From the NCBI GenBank assembly GCA_046484285.1, contig JAWOBP010000209.1:4793-68792 (forward strand): a stretch of DNA of 64,000 bases, read 5' to 3'. This document shows positions 16,652 through 25,308 of this stretch, one piece after another (the first letter of the stretch is position 1; each line of letters starts with the position of its first letter). The notes below the pieces were generated by a model, which worked only from the letters and a program-made list of their open reading frames with translations, was not told the origin of the DNA and searched no databases. The position numbers were made by a program, and so were the translations under genes. Source of the DNA: CAZHCG01 sp046484285 (GTDB lineage: Bacteria; Myxococcota_A; Polyangia; JAAYKL01).

Positions 16652-17770
16652 GTGACTGAAGCAAGACTGCCGATCGACAAAAGCGACGCCCGATCCCTGG
16701 CCCGGGTCGGAATCACGGACGACCCTTCCGAACGCTCGGGCTCTTTCGTTCTGCGCGACGACGAGCCGGTCTGCTCCCAGGCCGACGCGGACGGCTTGGA
16801 GCTCGAGTTGATCGAGATCGCTCTCCAGCGCCACGACTGGCTGCGCCGCGATCACTACTGGAAGCTGGTCGATCCCGAAACGGACGAGTACACCCGCTCT
16901 CTTCACGCGATGGAAAGGCCCCAGGGCTTCTTCTTGCGCGTGCGCGCCGGCGAGAAAGTCGTCCTGCCCGCCCAGACCGGGCTGTTCCTCGCCAGCGAGG
17001 GAACGACGCAGCGCGTGCACAACATCGTGGTGCTCGAGGAAGGCTCCGAGCTGCACCTGATCACCGGCTGCGTCCTCAGGGGCGGCGCCGCCGGCGGCGA
17101 TCACTGGGCGGTCACCGAAGCCTACATCGGCAAGGACGCCCATCTGGTAAACACGATGGTCCACAGCTGGGGCCCCGAGGCCGAGGTCTACCCCCACGCC
17201 GGAACCCGCGTCGAGGCCGGAGGCTCCTACACTAGCAACTACGTGTCGCTCAAGCCGGTGCGCAAGGTGGTCAGCAATCCCCGGACCTGGCTGGTCGGAG
17301 CCGGCGCTGACGTCACTTACAACAGCGTGATCATGGGCGCCGCCGACTCCGTGATCGACACCGGAGGCGAGGTCTTTCTCCAGGCTCCCGACACCGCCGC
17401 CCAGATCCTGCACCGCGGAATCTGCTCCCAGGGGCGCATCTTCCAGCGCGGCCTGGTCGTCGGCGAGGACCGCTGCCGGGCCCACGTGGACTGCTCCGGG
17501 TTGATCATCGACCCGGGCGAGGAGGGCTTCATCTCCTCGGTCCCCTCCCTGCGCTCGCGCCACGTCGATGCCGAGCTCTCCCACGAGGCGAGCATCGGCA
17601 AGATCGCTCCCGAGCAGGTCGAATACCTCGAATCGCGGGGAATGACCGAGAGTCAGGCGATCGGGATGATCATCCGCGGCTTCCTCGACACCGATATCGA
17701 AGGCCTGGGCGCGGAGCTGGACGGTCAGATCGCGGAGATAGCGGCCCTGGCCAGGTCCGCCGAAGGATAG
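16652..17770 (+). CDS. sufB: SufB/SufD-family Fe-S scaffold protein (minimal SMS type)
   Basis: 372 residues, shorter than typical SufB (about 480). The right-handed beta-helix core is seen from the repeated Val/Ile/Gly pattern at 120-290, followed by the family-typical end HEASIGKIAPEQVEYLESRG and the helical GFLD segment. Cys residues occur at CVLRGG, GICSQGR, DRCRAH and HVDCSG. The Glu/His cluster-binding end is present, so I favour a SufB-like scaffold over SufD. In archaea and some anaerobes SufC plus one SufB form a complete system (SMS). Start GTG 16652, nine bases after sufC. Which of SufB or SufD it replaces needs a tree. Confidence 0.85.
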   Translation: MTEARLPIDKSDARSLARVGITDDPSERSGSFVLRDDEPVCSQADADGLELELIEIALQRHDWLRRDHYWKLVDPETDEYTRSLHAMERPQGFFLRVRAGEKVVLPAQTGLFLASEGTTQRVHNIVVLEEGSELHLITGCVLRGGAAGGDHWAVTEAYIGKDAHLVNTMVHSWGPEAEVYPHAGTRVEAGGSYTSNYVSLKPVRKVVSNPRTWLVGAGADVTYNSVIMGAADSVIDTGGEVFLQAPDTAAQILHRGICSQGRIFQRGLVVGEDRCRAHVDCSGLIIDPGEEGFISSVPSLRSRHVDAELSHEASIGKIAPEQVEYLESRGMTESQAIGMIIRGFLDTDIEGLGAELDGQIAEIAALARSAEG

Positions 17771-17792
17771 CCCGCTCGAAGCTGCCGATCTA

Positions 17793-18419
17793 TCATTGCT
17801 GTCCGGGCCCGGCCACGGAGTAGCAGCGTCCGTGCTGCCCGGATGTCATGCTCAGCGTGCCGCGCAAGACCAGATCGTCGAGCACGGTCTGCGCTCGACC
17901 CTTGGGCAGGCCGAGACGCGCCGAGACCGGCTCGGCGTCCGTGCCGGGATTCCTGGAAACGAAATCGACGACCGCCTCCTCGAGCCGCTCCCGCTCGGCG
18001 CGGCGGTACGACGAAACGACCGTCGGGCGCGGCTTCGGCGCCGGAGCCGGAGCGGCGGCCTCGGGCTCCGGTTCCGGAGTTGGGGCGGCGGCCTCCGGCT
18101 CCGGTTCCGGGGTTGGGGCGGCGGCCTCCGGCTCCGGCTGCGCCGGTTTCTCGGGCTCCGGTTCCTTCACGGGCTCGGCCAGAGTCGCTGCCTCTTTCTC
18201 GGTCTTCTTCCTTTGCGCAGCCTTTTTCCCCGGAATTCTCTTCTTGCGCGGCGCAGTCGCTCTCTCGCCCGGCAGCCGGGACGATCGCTGCTCGCGATCG
18301 GAGATCAGATTCAGCAGCTCGTCGACCGTCAACCCGCGTATAATCCCCGCGACTTCACTCGCAAGCCCGGCCGCAATCTCCTCGAGATCCAACTCGAGAT
18401 TCGTCTTCACATCAGCCAT
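17793..18419 (-). CDS. Pro/Glu/Ala-repeat protein with C-terminal winged-helix-like domain
   Basis: 208 residues, three parts. (1) Residues 1-45 are helical and acidic. (2) A Lys/Arg stretch (about 55-75: RKKRIPGKKAAQRKK) leads into a linker with three copies of a PEPEPEAAAPT-like 11-mer (about 90-130). (3) Residues 140-205 look like a winged helix (YRRAERERLEEAVVDFVSRN, then DDLVLRGTL and a GRCYSV wing). This layout suggests a DNA-binding or nucleoid-associated protein of the kind common in myxobacteria; that is inference. Start ATG follows AAAGAGGAGAGC. Convergent with sufB. Confidence 0.7.
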   Translation of the reverse strand: MADVKTNLELDLEEIAAGLASEVAGIIRGLTVDELLNLISDREQRSSRLPGERATAPRKKRIPGKKAAQRKKTEKEAATLAEPVKEPEPEKPAQPEPEAAAPTPEPEPEAAAPTPEPEPEAAAPAPAPKPRPTVVSSYRRAERERLEEAVVDFVSRNPGTDAEPVSARLGLPKGRAQTVLDDLVLRGTLSMTSGQHGRCYSVAGPGQQ

Positions 18420-18598
18420 CGCTCTCCTCTTTCACAGTTCGCGATCTTGGGGTTATGCCTTGAAAAACGGCGCAACGCAAAGGGTGATTTTCGTATTTCT
18501 CCTAGAAAATCAAGGCCAATCGCCACTGTAATAACCGGCAATCAGCCAACGGCGGCAAAAACCTGCTAAACTCGATGCCATTCGAAGGAGCTGACAAA

Positions 18599-20548
18599 AT
18601 GAGCGACACATCAAAGAACTCCATGGCCATCTCCTCGCCGCTGCTGTCGGCCGTGCTGCTCGCGGGCCTGCTGGCGGGCTGCGGTGGAGGCTCGGGCAAC
18701 GACGGTGACGACGACACCGACACCGCCGGCGACGCCGATACGGACGGAGACAGCGACAGCGACACCGACGCCGACGCCGACGGCGACACCGACACCGACG
18801 CCGACGGCGACTCGGACTACGTTCCGGTCGACCCCGCTTGCGGCACGAGCGAGGCTCCCGATCTCGGCGAGGATTTCTTCGTCGACATCTCGGAGTCGAG
18901 CGGCATCCGCGACGAGAACTTCGACCCGGATCCGCCGCAGACGATTCCGATCAACGATCACAGCCGCCTGGGCTTCGCCGACATCAACGGCGACGGCTAC
19001 GACGATGCGGTGATGCACAGCCTGTTCCCCAATCCCCAGGCCGGCATTCCGTTCGAGCACTTGGTCTTCCTCAACAACGGCGACGGCACCTTCACCAACT
19101 TCAGCGACGAGTCGGGGCTGCGCGACGTGCAGGCCGGCTTCTTCGTCTTCGGCGACGTGGACAACGACGGCGACCAGGACTGCTTCGCCGGGCTCGACAT
19201 CCCGGATCTGACCGGCGAGACGCATCAGCTGCTGCTCAACGACGGCGACGGACACTTCTCCAAGCTCGAGAGCTCGGGGCTCGAGGGCAGCAGCGGCCAG
19301 ACCTACGCGGGCAACGCCGTCTTCGCCGACTTCGACGGAGACGCCAACATCGACATCTACATCGCCGCCGGCCACACGGCATACCTGGCTCCGGACTCTC
19401 TTTTTTTCGGAAACGGCGACGGCACCTTCGTCGACGCGAGCTCCAACCTGACCTCGTCGGGCTACCAGCCCAGCAACGGATCGGTCGCCTGCGACTACGA
19501 CAACGACGGAGACCAGGACATCTTCGTCTCGGTCTACGGCGTGAGCAACGGAGGCGGCCAGAACCTGCTGTGGGAGAACGACGGGACGGGCCACTTCACC
19601 AACGTGGCGGCCGAGCGCAACTTCGCCAGCCTGCCGACCGGCAACTACTGGCTGGAGAGCACCGGCCACGGCAGCGACTGGGAGCCCGACGCCGGGCCCG
19701 GGACCTACATCGGCTCGAACGGCTTCGGCCTGCAGTGCTCGGACGTCAACAACGACGGACTGCTCGACGTGTTCGTCACCGCGATCTCGCATCCCAGCGA
19801 GATCGACCATACCCGCAAGTGGTCCGACCCGACGGTGTTGCTGATCAATCAGGGACCGGACCAGGGCTACATGTTCTGGAACCGCTTCTTGGAGCGTGGC
19901 CTGCCGTTCAACGAGGGCGACGTGGACGGTGCCGTGGTCGATTTCGACAACGACGGTTGCCTCGACCTGTCCCTCTCGCGCGACAACAAGTACGAATCGG
20001 CCTACTCCGAGCAGGAGCAGAAAGCCTGGTTCGGGCTGATGCGACAGCTGCCGGGAGGCGACTTCGAATCGCTGGGGATCGCCAGTGGAATCAACGATCC
20101 GGACGGCGAGTGGAACCAGCTCAAGCGCGCCCAGAATCACGCCTGGAGCGACATCGACCGGGACGGCGACATGGATCTGCTCGTCGGCGGGCGCGGCGGC
20201 AGCGGAGGTCGTCCCAACTTCCTGTTCGAAAACGTGGTCGGTGAAACCAACGACTGGATCGGGTTCCACCTCGAGGGCGACGGCTCGGCGGTCAACCGCG
20301 ACGCATTCGGCGCGCGCGTGACCCTGGAATGCGGCGAGCTGAGGTTGGTCCGCGAGGTGAAGTCCAGCCGCGGCATGTACGACTCGATGGACATGCGCAC
20401 CCTGCACTTCGGCCTGGGAGGCCTGGACTGCGAGCCGGCGGCGCGCGTCGACTGGCCGGACGGCACGTCCCACGGCTTCGCTCACGACGAGCTGACGATC
20501 GGCGCCTACCACCAGGTAGGCTACCCGGACTCGATCGCGGTGCAATGA
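18599..20548 (+). CDS. FG-GAP repeat lipoprotein with UnbV/ASPIC C-terminal domain
   Basis: 649 residues. Lipobox LLAGC, then a long Asp-rich linker (about 35-75), then a beta-propeller of FG-GAP/VCBS repeats with Ca-binding loops such as DINGDGYDD, DVDNDGDQD, DYDNDGDQD and DIDRDGDMD. The end (LHFGLGGLD..ARVDWPDGT) is the UnbV/ASPIC domain. Exported, probably on the outer membrane surface, with adhesion or ligand binding as the family role; no catalytic site is seen. Start ATG 18599 has GAAGGAG 7 bases upstream and is preferred over an ATG at 18575. It shares ATGA with the next gene, so the two are co-translated. Confidence 0.88.
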   Translation: MSDTSKNSMAISSPLLSAVLLAGLLAGCGGGSGNDGDDDTDTAGDADTDGDSDSDTDADADGDTDTDADGDSDYVPVDPACGTSEAPDLGEDFFVDISESSGIRDENFDPDPPQTIPINDHSRLGFADINGDGYDDAVMHSLFPNPQAGIPFEHLVFLNNGDGTFTNFSDESGLRDVQAGFFVFGDVDNDGDQDCFAGLDIPDLTGETHQLLLNDGDGHFSKLESSGLEGSSGQTYAGNAVFADFDGDANIDIYIAAGHTAYLAPDSLFFGNGDGTFVDASSNLTSSGYQPSNGSVACDYDNDGDQDIFVSVYGVSNGGGQNLLWENDGTGHFTNVAAERNFASLPTGNYWLESTGHGSDWEPDAGPGTYIGSNGFGLQCSDVNNDGLLDVFVTAISHPSEIDHTRKWSDPTVLLINQGPDQGYMFWNRFLERGLPFNEGDVDGAVVDFDNDGCLDLSLSRDNKYESAYSEQEQKAWFGLMRQLPGGDFESLGIASGINDPDGEWNQLKRAQNHAWSDIDRDGDMDLLVGGRGGSGGRPNFLFENVVGETNDWIGFHLEGDGSAVNRDAFGARVTLECGELRLVREVKSSRGMYDSMDMRTLHFGLGGLDCEPAARVDWPDGTSHGFAHDELTIGAYHQVGYPDSIAVQ

Positions 20549-21603
20549 AAGATAGCTCGACCATGCCCGAGGCCGTTCCCCGAATGCGCATCGAGATCTC
20601 GATCGCCGGCAGAGCGCTGGCCTGGGTGGCGCTGCTCGCGTGCGCCTGCTCGAACGACCAGTCGCTCTTTTTGGACTCCGGACCCACCGACTCCGGGACC
20701 GATCCGACCGACACCGGCTCCAGCGACACCGGATCGGACAGCGGCGAACCGATCATCGAGGAGGATCTCGACATCCCCTACGACCCGCCGCCTGGAGGCG
20801 ACCCGGACAAGTCGCTGCTCGACCTCCACTACGTGCCCGACGGCGACCCGCTGCGACTGATGGTCTTCGTCCACGGGGGCAGCTGGATCGGCGGCGACAA
20901 GAGCAAGCTCGAGCTGGCCGAGGAGCTGGTGCCGTGGTTCGTCGATCGCGGCTTCGCCGTGGCGGCGCCCAACTTCAGGCTGGCCAGCGAGCCGCCCGGC
21001 CCGCAGGAGGTGACCTGGGCCGACCAGGCGACAGACCTGGCCTTCGCGCTCGCGTGGCTGATCGAGCACGGCGCCGACTACAACATCGAGGCGGAACCGG
21101 CGCTGCTGATGGGCTACTCCTCGGGCGCCCACCTGGTCGCACTGCTCGCCGCGGACGAGCACTACCTGGAGCTGGCGGGCCTAGCGCACGAAAGCCTGCT
21201 GGGTTCGATCTCGTTCGATGTCCACGCCTACGACGTGCCCTACGCGCTGGAGCTGATGCAGGACAGCGAGTTGGAGCAGAACATCGAGCTGATCGAGTTC
21301 CTCTTCGGCGAAACCGTCGAGGCTCAGCTCGCCGCGTCCCCGTCCAGCTATGCACCCGGCGCGCCCGACGTTCCGCCGGCGCTGCTGATCTCGGCCGACC
21401 CCTTCTCGCTGGAGGGCAGCAAGGGCTACATCGTTTTCCACGCCACGCAGAGCTACTGGCAACTCTTGCAGTCCGCGGGACACTCGGCCGACTGGCAGCA
21501 CTACGAAAACGAGACGCATGCCTCTTTGGTGATCGACTTCGGCTCCGAGGGAGACGCTCCCACCGAGAAGGTGGCGGGCTTTTTGGAAGATCTGCCTCTC
21601 TGA
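20545..21603 (+). CDS. Secreted alpha/beta-hydrolase (esterase-like) lipoprotein
   Basis: 352 residues. Signal with lipobox LLACAC, a Thr/Asp/Ser linker (PTDSGTDPTDTGSSDTG), then an alpha/beta-hydrolase of the BD-FAE/carboxylesterase group. Oxyanion motif VHGGSW, nucleophile elbow GYSSGAH and a late His in ENETHASL that could complete the triad are seen. The Asp partner is probably in LLISADPFSLEG. The substrate is unknown, perhaps acyl or feruloyl esters. The start overlaps the upstream FG-GAP gene by 4 bases; an in-frame ATG at 20584 just before the signal peptide could be used instead. Confidence 0.85.
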   Translation: MKDSSTMPEAVPRMRIEISIAGRALAWVALLACACSNDQSLFLDSGPTDSGTDPTDTGSSDTGSDSGEPIIEEDLDIPYDPPPGGDPDKSLLDLHYVPDGDPLRLMVFVHGGSWIGGDKSKLELAEELVPWFVDRGFAVAAPNFRLASEPPGPQEVTWADQATDLAFALAWLIEHGADYNIEAEPALLMGYSSGAHLVALLAADEHYLELAGLAHESLLGSISFDVHAYDVPYALELMQDSELEQNIELIEFLFGETVEAQLAASPSSYAPGAPDVPPALLISADPFSLEGSKGYIVFHATQSYWQLLQSAGHSADWQHYENETHASLVIDFGSEGDAPTEKVAGFLEDLPL

Positions 21604-21625
21604 AGAACCGGGCCGGCGAGCGCTC

Positions 21626-22717
21626 TCAGCCGAAGCCGTCGCGCTCGATCTTTTCCGAGTCGGCCGTTCCCAGGCCCTTCTCGACCGCGGTCTCCAGCCA
21701 GCGCGGCTCCCGCTTGTCCTCGGCCAGGCTGCGCATACCGTGAGCGGCCCGCTGGGAGTCGATCATCTCGTAGGCCACGCTGTCCAGCGCGACCGGATCG
21801 GCTGCGGCGAGCACGGCGCCGGGACGCCACTGGTGCTCGAGCACCCGAGCCGGTCCGCCGTGGTACTGCGCGGTCAACGCGTCGCAAAGAACCAACCGCA
21901 GCTTGCCCTCCACGTACTCGTGGTCGCTGACATCGGCGACAAAGGGATCGCAGTTGTCATCGTGGTAGCGGTTGGGATTGTGAATCGCCCCGTACATGTT
22001 CTTCATCCCGCAGCCGACCCCGGCCAGGTCGTGATCCTTGAGCACCGGGACATTGATCAGGGCGTCGGCGCGACGCGCCAGCACGTTGGACCACAGGCTG
22101 CCCACCTCCCCGGAGAATCGGATCTCTCGCTCGAAACCGAGATCGTCGTTGCCCGCGCAGCGCGGCCGACTGTCCGAGTAGCGATTCGGCTCGAAGCCGG
22201 CGCGCTTCAGCTCGCGGGTGGTGCGCTCCCAGATCCAGATTCGATCGTTGGAGACGCCGATCCGGTTCAGCCCGGCCACCAGCGCGTCCACCACCGCCGG
22301 CGAGGACGACATCCCCGGCCCGGCCAGGCAGTTGACCTTGATGCAGACCACCTCGTCCGGATCGAACAGGGCGCGGAACGCCTCGGAAGTGTCCTTGACG
22401 TCCAGCAGCGACGCCAGGCTGCGATTGACCACGCCGGCGACGCGCCCGGCGTCGTGTCCGCCGCCGCCGAACACCTTGGCGTCGTCCCTCCGCACGACCC
22501 GCGGCCCGATCTCGTCGCGTCTCTCGGCACGCCCGGACGCGGCTTTTCCAGGAGCAGCGGCGGCTCCGGAAGCGCCCGCCTCGGCCTCGGCGCGCGCCGG
22601 CGGCCCCGAGCCGGAGCAGACGCCGGCGAACGGAGCCACCCCCAGCCCGACCGCAGCCGCGCACGACTCGGAGAGAAAATCACGCCTCGTCTTCAACCGA
22701 TTTTTCTTCTGACTCAT
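21626..22717 (-). CDS. Tat-exported DUF362 protein
   Basis: 363 residues. N-terminal twin-arginine signal (KTRRDFLSES, then a hydrophobic stretch) followed by an Ala/Gly-rich spacer and the DUF362 domain (from about residue 105: VVCIKVNCLAGPG, NVPVLKDHDLAGVGCGMKNMYGAI). The DUF362 family is found as single-domain exported proteins and fused to ferredoxins; its reaction is not known to me. Tat export implies folding, probably with a cofactor, before transport. Start ATG 22717 opens the Tat signal. No iron-sulfur CX2C cluster motifs are present. Convergent with the esterase gene. Confidence 0.85.
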   Translation of the reverse strand: MSQKKNRLKTRRDFLSESCAAAVGLGVAPFAGVCSGSGPPARAEAEAGASGAAAAPGKAASGRAERRDEIGPRVVRRDDAKVFGGGGHDAGRVAGVVNRSLASLLDVKDTSEAFRALFDPDEVVCIKVNCLAGPGMSSSPAVVDALVAGLNRIGVSNDRIWIWERTTRELKRAGFEPNRYSDSRPRCAGNDDLGFEREIRFSGEVGSLWSNVLARRADALINVPVLKDHDLAGVGCGMKNMYGAIHNPNRYHDDNCDPFVADVSDHEYVEGKLRLVLCDALTAQYHGGPARVLEHQWRPGAVLAAADPVALDSVAYEMIDSQRAAHGMRSLAEDKREPRWLETAVEKGLGTADSEKIERDGFG

Positions 22718-22822
22718 ACGAACGATGATACCTCGAGCGGCGGAATCATCCAGCGTGGAGCAATGAGCCGGCTTTTGTGGCACAATGATTCGGTGTGGAA
22801 AAACCGAGCGCAAGGAGCAACC

Positions 22823-23935
22823 ATGAGAATCATGACCGCGATAATCACCATGCTGGGGGCGGCGCTTCTCGCTGCGGCGTCCGGCTGCGAGGGCGCGGAC
22901 AGCGGAGGCGCCTCCGAGTGGGAAGACGATGACGACGACGGAACGAGCGACGCCGACAGCGATTCCGACGGCGACTCGGACTCCGATGGCGACTCGGACT
23001 CCGACGGCGACTCGGACTCCGACACCGATCAGGACACCTTCTGCGACGAGCAGGATTTCACAATCGAGTACGTACCGGTCAAGCTGATGATCCTGCTCGA
23101 CATGTCGGGATCGATGGTGATCCCGTCGTCAAAGTACGATCACGCCAGAGCCGCGATTCAGAGCTGGTTGGTCGACTACGCCGACAACTTCCTGTTCGGC
23201 TTCGACTCCTACCCGGACGACTGGTACTCGCAGAGCTGCTCGGTGGACAACCCGGTCTGGTTCGACACCGACGCGGACCAGGAGAGCGCGATCTCCGGCT
23301 GGCTCGACACCCACGCGCCGCAGTCCGGCTCGGGAGATCCGCTGGTGATGGAGATGGACAAGCTGCTGGGAGACCCCGGATACGCGCCCAACTTCACCAC
23401 CGACGCCCAGCCCGGCGAGCCGTACCTGCTGATCGTGGCCGACGGAGACGACTGCTGCGGTCCCTCGGGCAACTACAGCTGCTCCAACAGCTGGGTCGAT
23501 GAGCTCAACCAACGCACCGAATGGCTGCTCGAGGCCGGGATCAAGACGATGGTGATCGGCTACACCGAAAACGCCGACGAGACCGCGCTCAACGCGATCG
23601 CGGCGGCGGGCGGCACCCAGTTCACCTCGTTCGTCGAGGCGCTCGACCAGGCCGCGCTGGAGAACGCGCTGGACACGATCGCGGCCAGCATCATCAGCTG
23701 CACCTTCGAGCTCGACGAGCCCGACGCCTCGGCCGACCCTGACAACGTCAATTTCTACTTCGACGGCGAGGTCGTGCCCTACGACGAGAACTGCGCACAG
23801 GGCACCGGCTGGATGTGGGTCGACGAGGAACACACCCAGGTCGAATTCTGCGAGGAGGCCTGCGCCGAACTGCAGGGAGGTTTCGTCGACGAGGTCACGG
23901 CCAAGTTCGGCTGTCCGACGGTAAGCGTCGAGTAA
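22823..23935 (+). CDS. vWA-domain lipoprotein with tandem-repeat Asp/Ser linker
   Basis: 370 residues. Lipobox AASGC, an acidic stretch (EDDDDDGTSD) and then DSDGDS repeats (residues about 47-69). The vWA domain has the metal-site motif LLDMSGSM and LIVADGDDCC. About ten Cys in the domain and C-terminal part suggest disulfides, matching the DsbA-like lipoprotein elsewhere in the window. Such proteins are frequent in myxobacterial genomes; the role is unknown, with surface protein-protein contact likely. Start ATG 22823 has AAGGAG 6 bases upstream. It converges on the M30 protease gene. Confidence 0.85.
   Translation: MRIMTAIITMLGAALLAAASGCEGADSGGASEWEDDDDDGTSDADSDSDGDSDSDGDSDSDGDSDSDTDQDTFCDEQDFTIEYVPVKLMILLDMSGSMVIPSSKYDHARAAIQSWLVDYADNFLFGFDSYPDDWYSQSCSVDNPVWFDTDADQESAISGWLDTHAPQSGSGDPLVMEMDKLLGDPGYAPNFTTDAQPGEPYLLIVADGDDCCGPSGNYSCSNSWVDELNQRTEWLLEAGIKTMVIGYTENADETALNAIAAAGGTQFTSFVEALDQAALENALDTIAASIISCTFELDEPDASADPDNVNFYFDGEVVPYDENCAQGTGWMWVDEEHTQVEFCEEACAELQGGFVDEVTAKFGCPTVSVE
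22961..23029 (+). repeat. 18-bp tandem repeat in lipoprotein linker
   Basis: Three full units of GACTCCGACGGCGACTCG (22961-22978, 22979-22996, 22997-23014; one to two differences) and a 15-base partial copy. Each unit encodes DSDGDS, so gain or loss keeps the frame. Confidence 0.85.
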
Positions 23936-23961
23936 CATCCGCCGCACAAGGATCCGGGCGG

Positions 23962-25308
23962 CTATTGGAGCGTCAGGGTCAGGGTCACGATCGAGCCGGT
24001 GGGGTTGGCGGCGGCGGCCCAGAGGGTGCTCCCGCTCGGCCAGGCTCCCAGCGGGACGGTCGTCGAGCCTCCTTCGTAGCCGTCGTAGAGCAGCTCGGAT
24101 CCCTCGGGGCCCCGGAAGCCCACCCTCAGCTCGCAGGACTGCGGATCGCTTGCCTCTGCGATCAGCGTCAGGTCGTCGATCGAATCGTGCGAGCGGGCGA
24201 ACGCGATGCCTCCTTCGGCAGGCACCGTCACCTCGAGATCCTGCCCCTCTTCCATCACCAGCGAGGCCGGAACCGGCACGTCGATCTCATTGAACCCCAT
24301 CCAGACCTGTGGAATCGAGCTGTCGTTCAACGCGATCGCCCCGGCCAGGTCGCCGAGCACCGTCGCGAAGCCCAGCGGCGGATCCAACTCGGCGAGCAGG
24401 CCGTCCAGCGAAGTTGCTCCGTGGGCGTCGTCGCTGACCAGGTCGTAGACGAAGCCGTCGCCGAACCGCTCCCAGAGGTAGTCGCCGAACAGCAGCAGCA
24501 CTCCGTAGTTGTAGTCGGGCCCGGACGACATCAACGGATCCTTGTGAACGTCGTTCAACCAGCTCGAGACCCAGGCCTCGTCCGCTCCGAAGCCGGTCAG
24601 CACCATCGCCAGCTCGCTCATCGACTCGTCGAGCCAGGCCTCCTCGCTCGGGTCGTGCCCCCAGTGCACCAGGTGCTGGAACTCGTGGGACTGGACCGAG
24701 AGCGAGTAGTCGCTGTCGGCCGAGTGATCCGCGGTGTTGATGTGCAGCGTCTCGTGGCGGTTGGAGTTCCACTTGTCGAGCTGGTCGTCCACCTTGAAGT
24801 AGCCGTCGAAGGAGTAGCCGGCGTAGCCCTCCATCTCGTAGAGCAGCAGGTAGACGCGCGGATCGCCGTCGAACTCGTCGGGCGGGTCGCCGAACAGGCC
24901 GGTCACCAGCTCGAAGATCCCGGCCCCGGCGCCGAGCGGGGTCTGCTCGTCCCAGCCCGCGATCAGGCCGCCCACCACCTCCTGGTCCACCGAGGAGCCC
25001 CAGGCGTCGTCCGCGACCACCACCACCACGTTCTGTCCCTCGCCGCGAATCGTGGTGCAGATCTGGCGATCCGAAGGGGGCATCTCGCTCAGATCCCAGA
25101 TCCACCAGCGATCCTCCTCGGCGCAGTCGAGCTCGGTGTCGGTGTCGAGCTCGGTGTCGGTGTCCGCGTCCGTGTCAGTGTCGCCGTCGGTATCGGCGTC
25201 CACGTCGCCGTCGGCGGAGCCGCCGCCCCCGCCGTCGTCGCAGGCGGCCGCCAGGGCCGGGAGCATGAGCAGGCTCATCGCGAGCCGGATTCTTGTGCTA
25301 GTCACCAC
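23962..25308 (-). CDS. M30-like zinc metalloprotease lipoprotein
   Basis: 448 residues. Lipobox LAAAC, Gly/Asp linker with alternating Asp and Thr, then a peptidase domain. The motif SHEFQHLVHW followed by WLDESMSELA gives an HExxH site and a downstream Glu, as in the M30 (hyicolysin) family. The C-terminal ~110 residues form a beta-sandwich. Probably surface-attached and able to cleave external proteins. Start GTG 25308 has AGGAGG 5 bases upstream and lies inside the end of hslO (11-base overlap), so the two may be translated together. Confidence 0.82.
   Translation of the reverse strand: MVTSTRIRLAMSLLMLPALAAACDDGGGGGSADGDVDADTDGDTDTDADTDTELDTDTELDCAEEDRWWIWDLSEMPPSDRQICTTIRGEGQNVVVVVADDAWGSSVDQEVVGGLIAGWDEQTPLGAGAGIFELVTGLFGDPPDEFDGDPRVYLLLYEMEGYAGYSFDGYFKVDDQLDKWNSNRHETLHINTADHSADSDYSLSVQSHEFQHLVHWGHDPSEEAWLDESMSELAMVLTGFGADEAWVSSWLNDVHKDPLMSSGPDYNYGVLLLFGDYLWERFGDGFVYDLVSDDAHGATSLDGLLAELDPPLGFATVLGDLAGAIALNDSSIPQVWMGFNEIDVPVPASLVMEEGQDLEVTVPAEGGIAFARSHDSIDDLTLIAEASDPQSCELRVGFRGPEGSELLYDGYEGGSTTVPLGAWPSGSTLWAAAANPTGSIVTLTLTLQ

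Noticed and set aside
15806..17584. 592-codon open frame on the minus strand over sufC and sufB
   Set aside because: It is anti-sense to two genes with clear ATPase and scaffold motifs; the long frame comes from high G+C codon third positions.
18611..20545. 644-codon minus-strand frame over the UnbV lipoprotein
   Set aside because: Repetitive Val/Ala/Asp translation of the acidic linker and propeller DNA; the plus-strand product has lipobox and Ca-loops.
22778..22797. Sigma-54 promoter TGGCAC-N5-TTCGG before the vWA gene
   Set aside because: The second element lacks the GC at the required spacing; only the first half matches.
22955..23029. CRISPR-like repeats in the vWA gene
   Set aside because: Units are contiguous, in frame and encode DSDGDS; there are no spacers and no cas genes.
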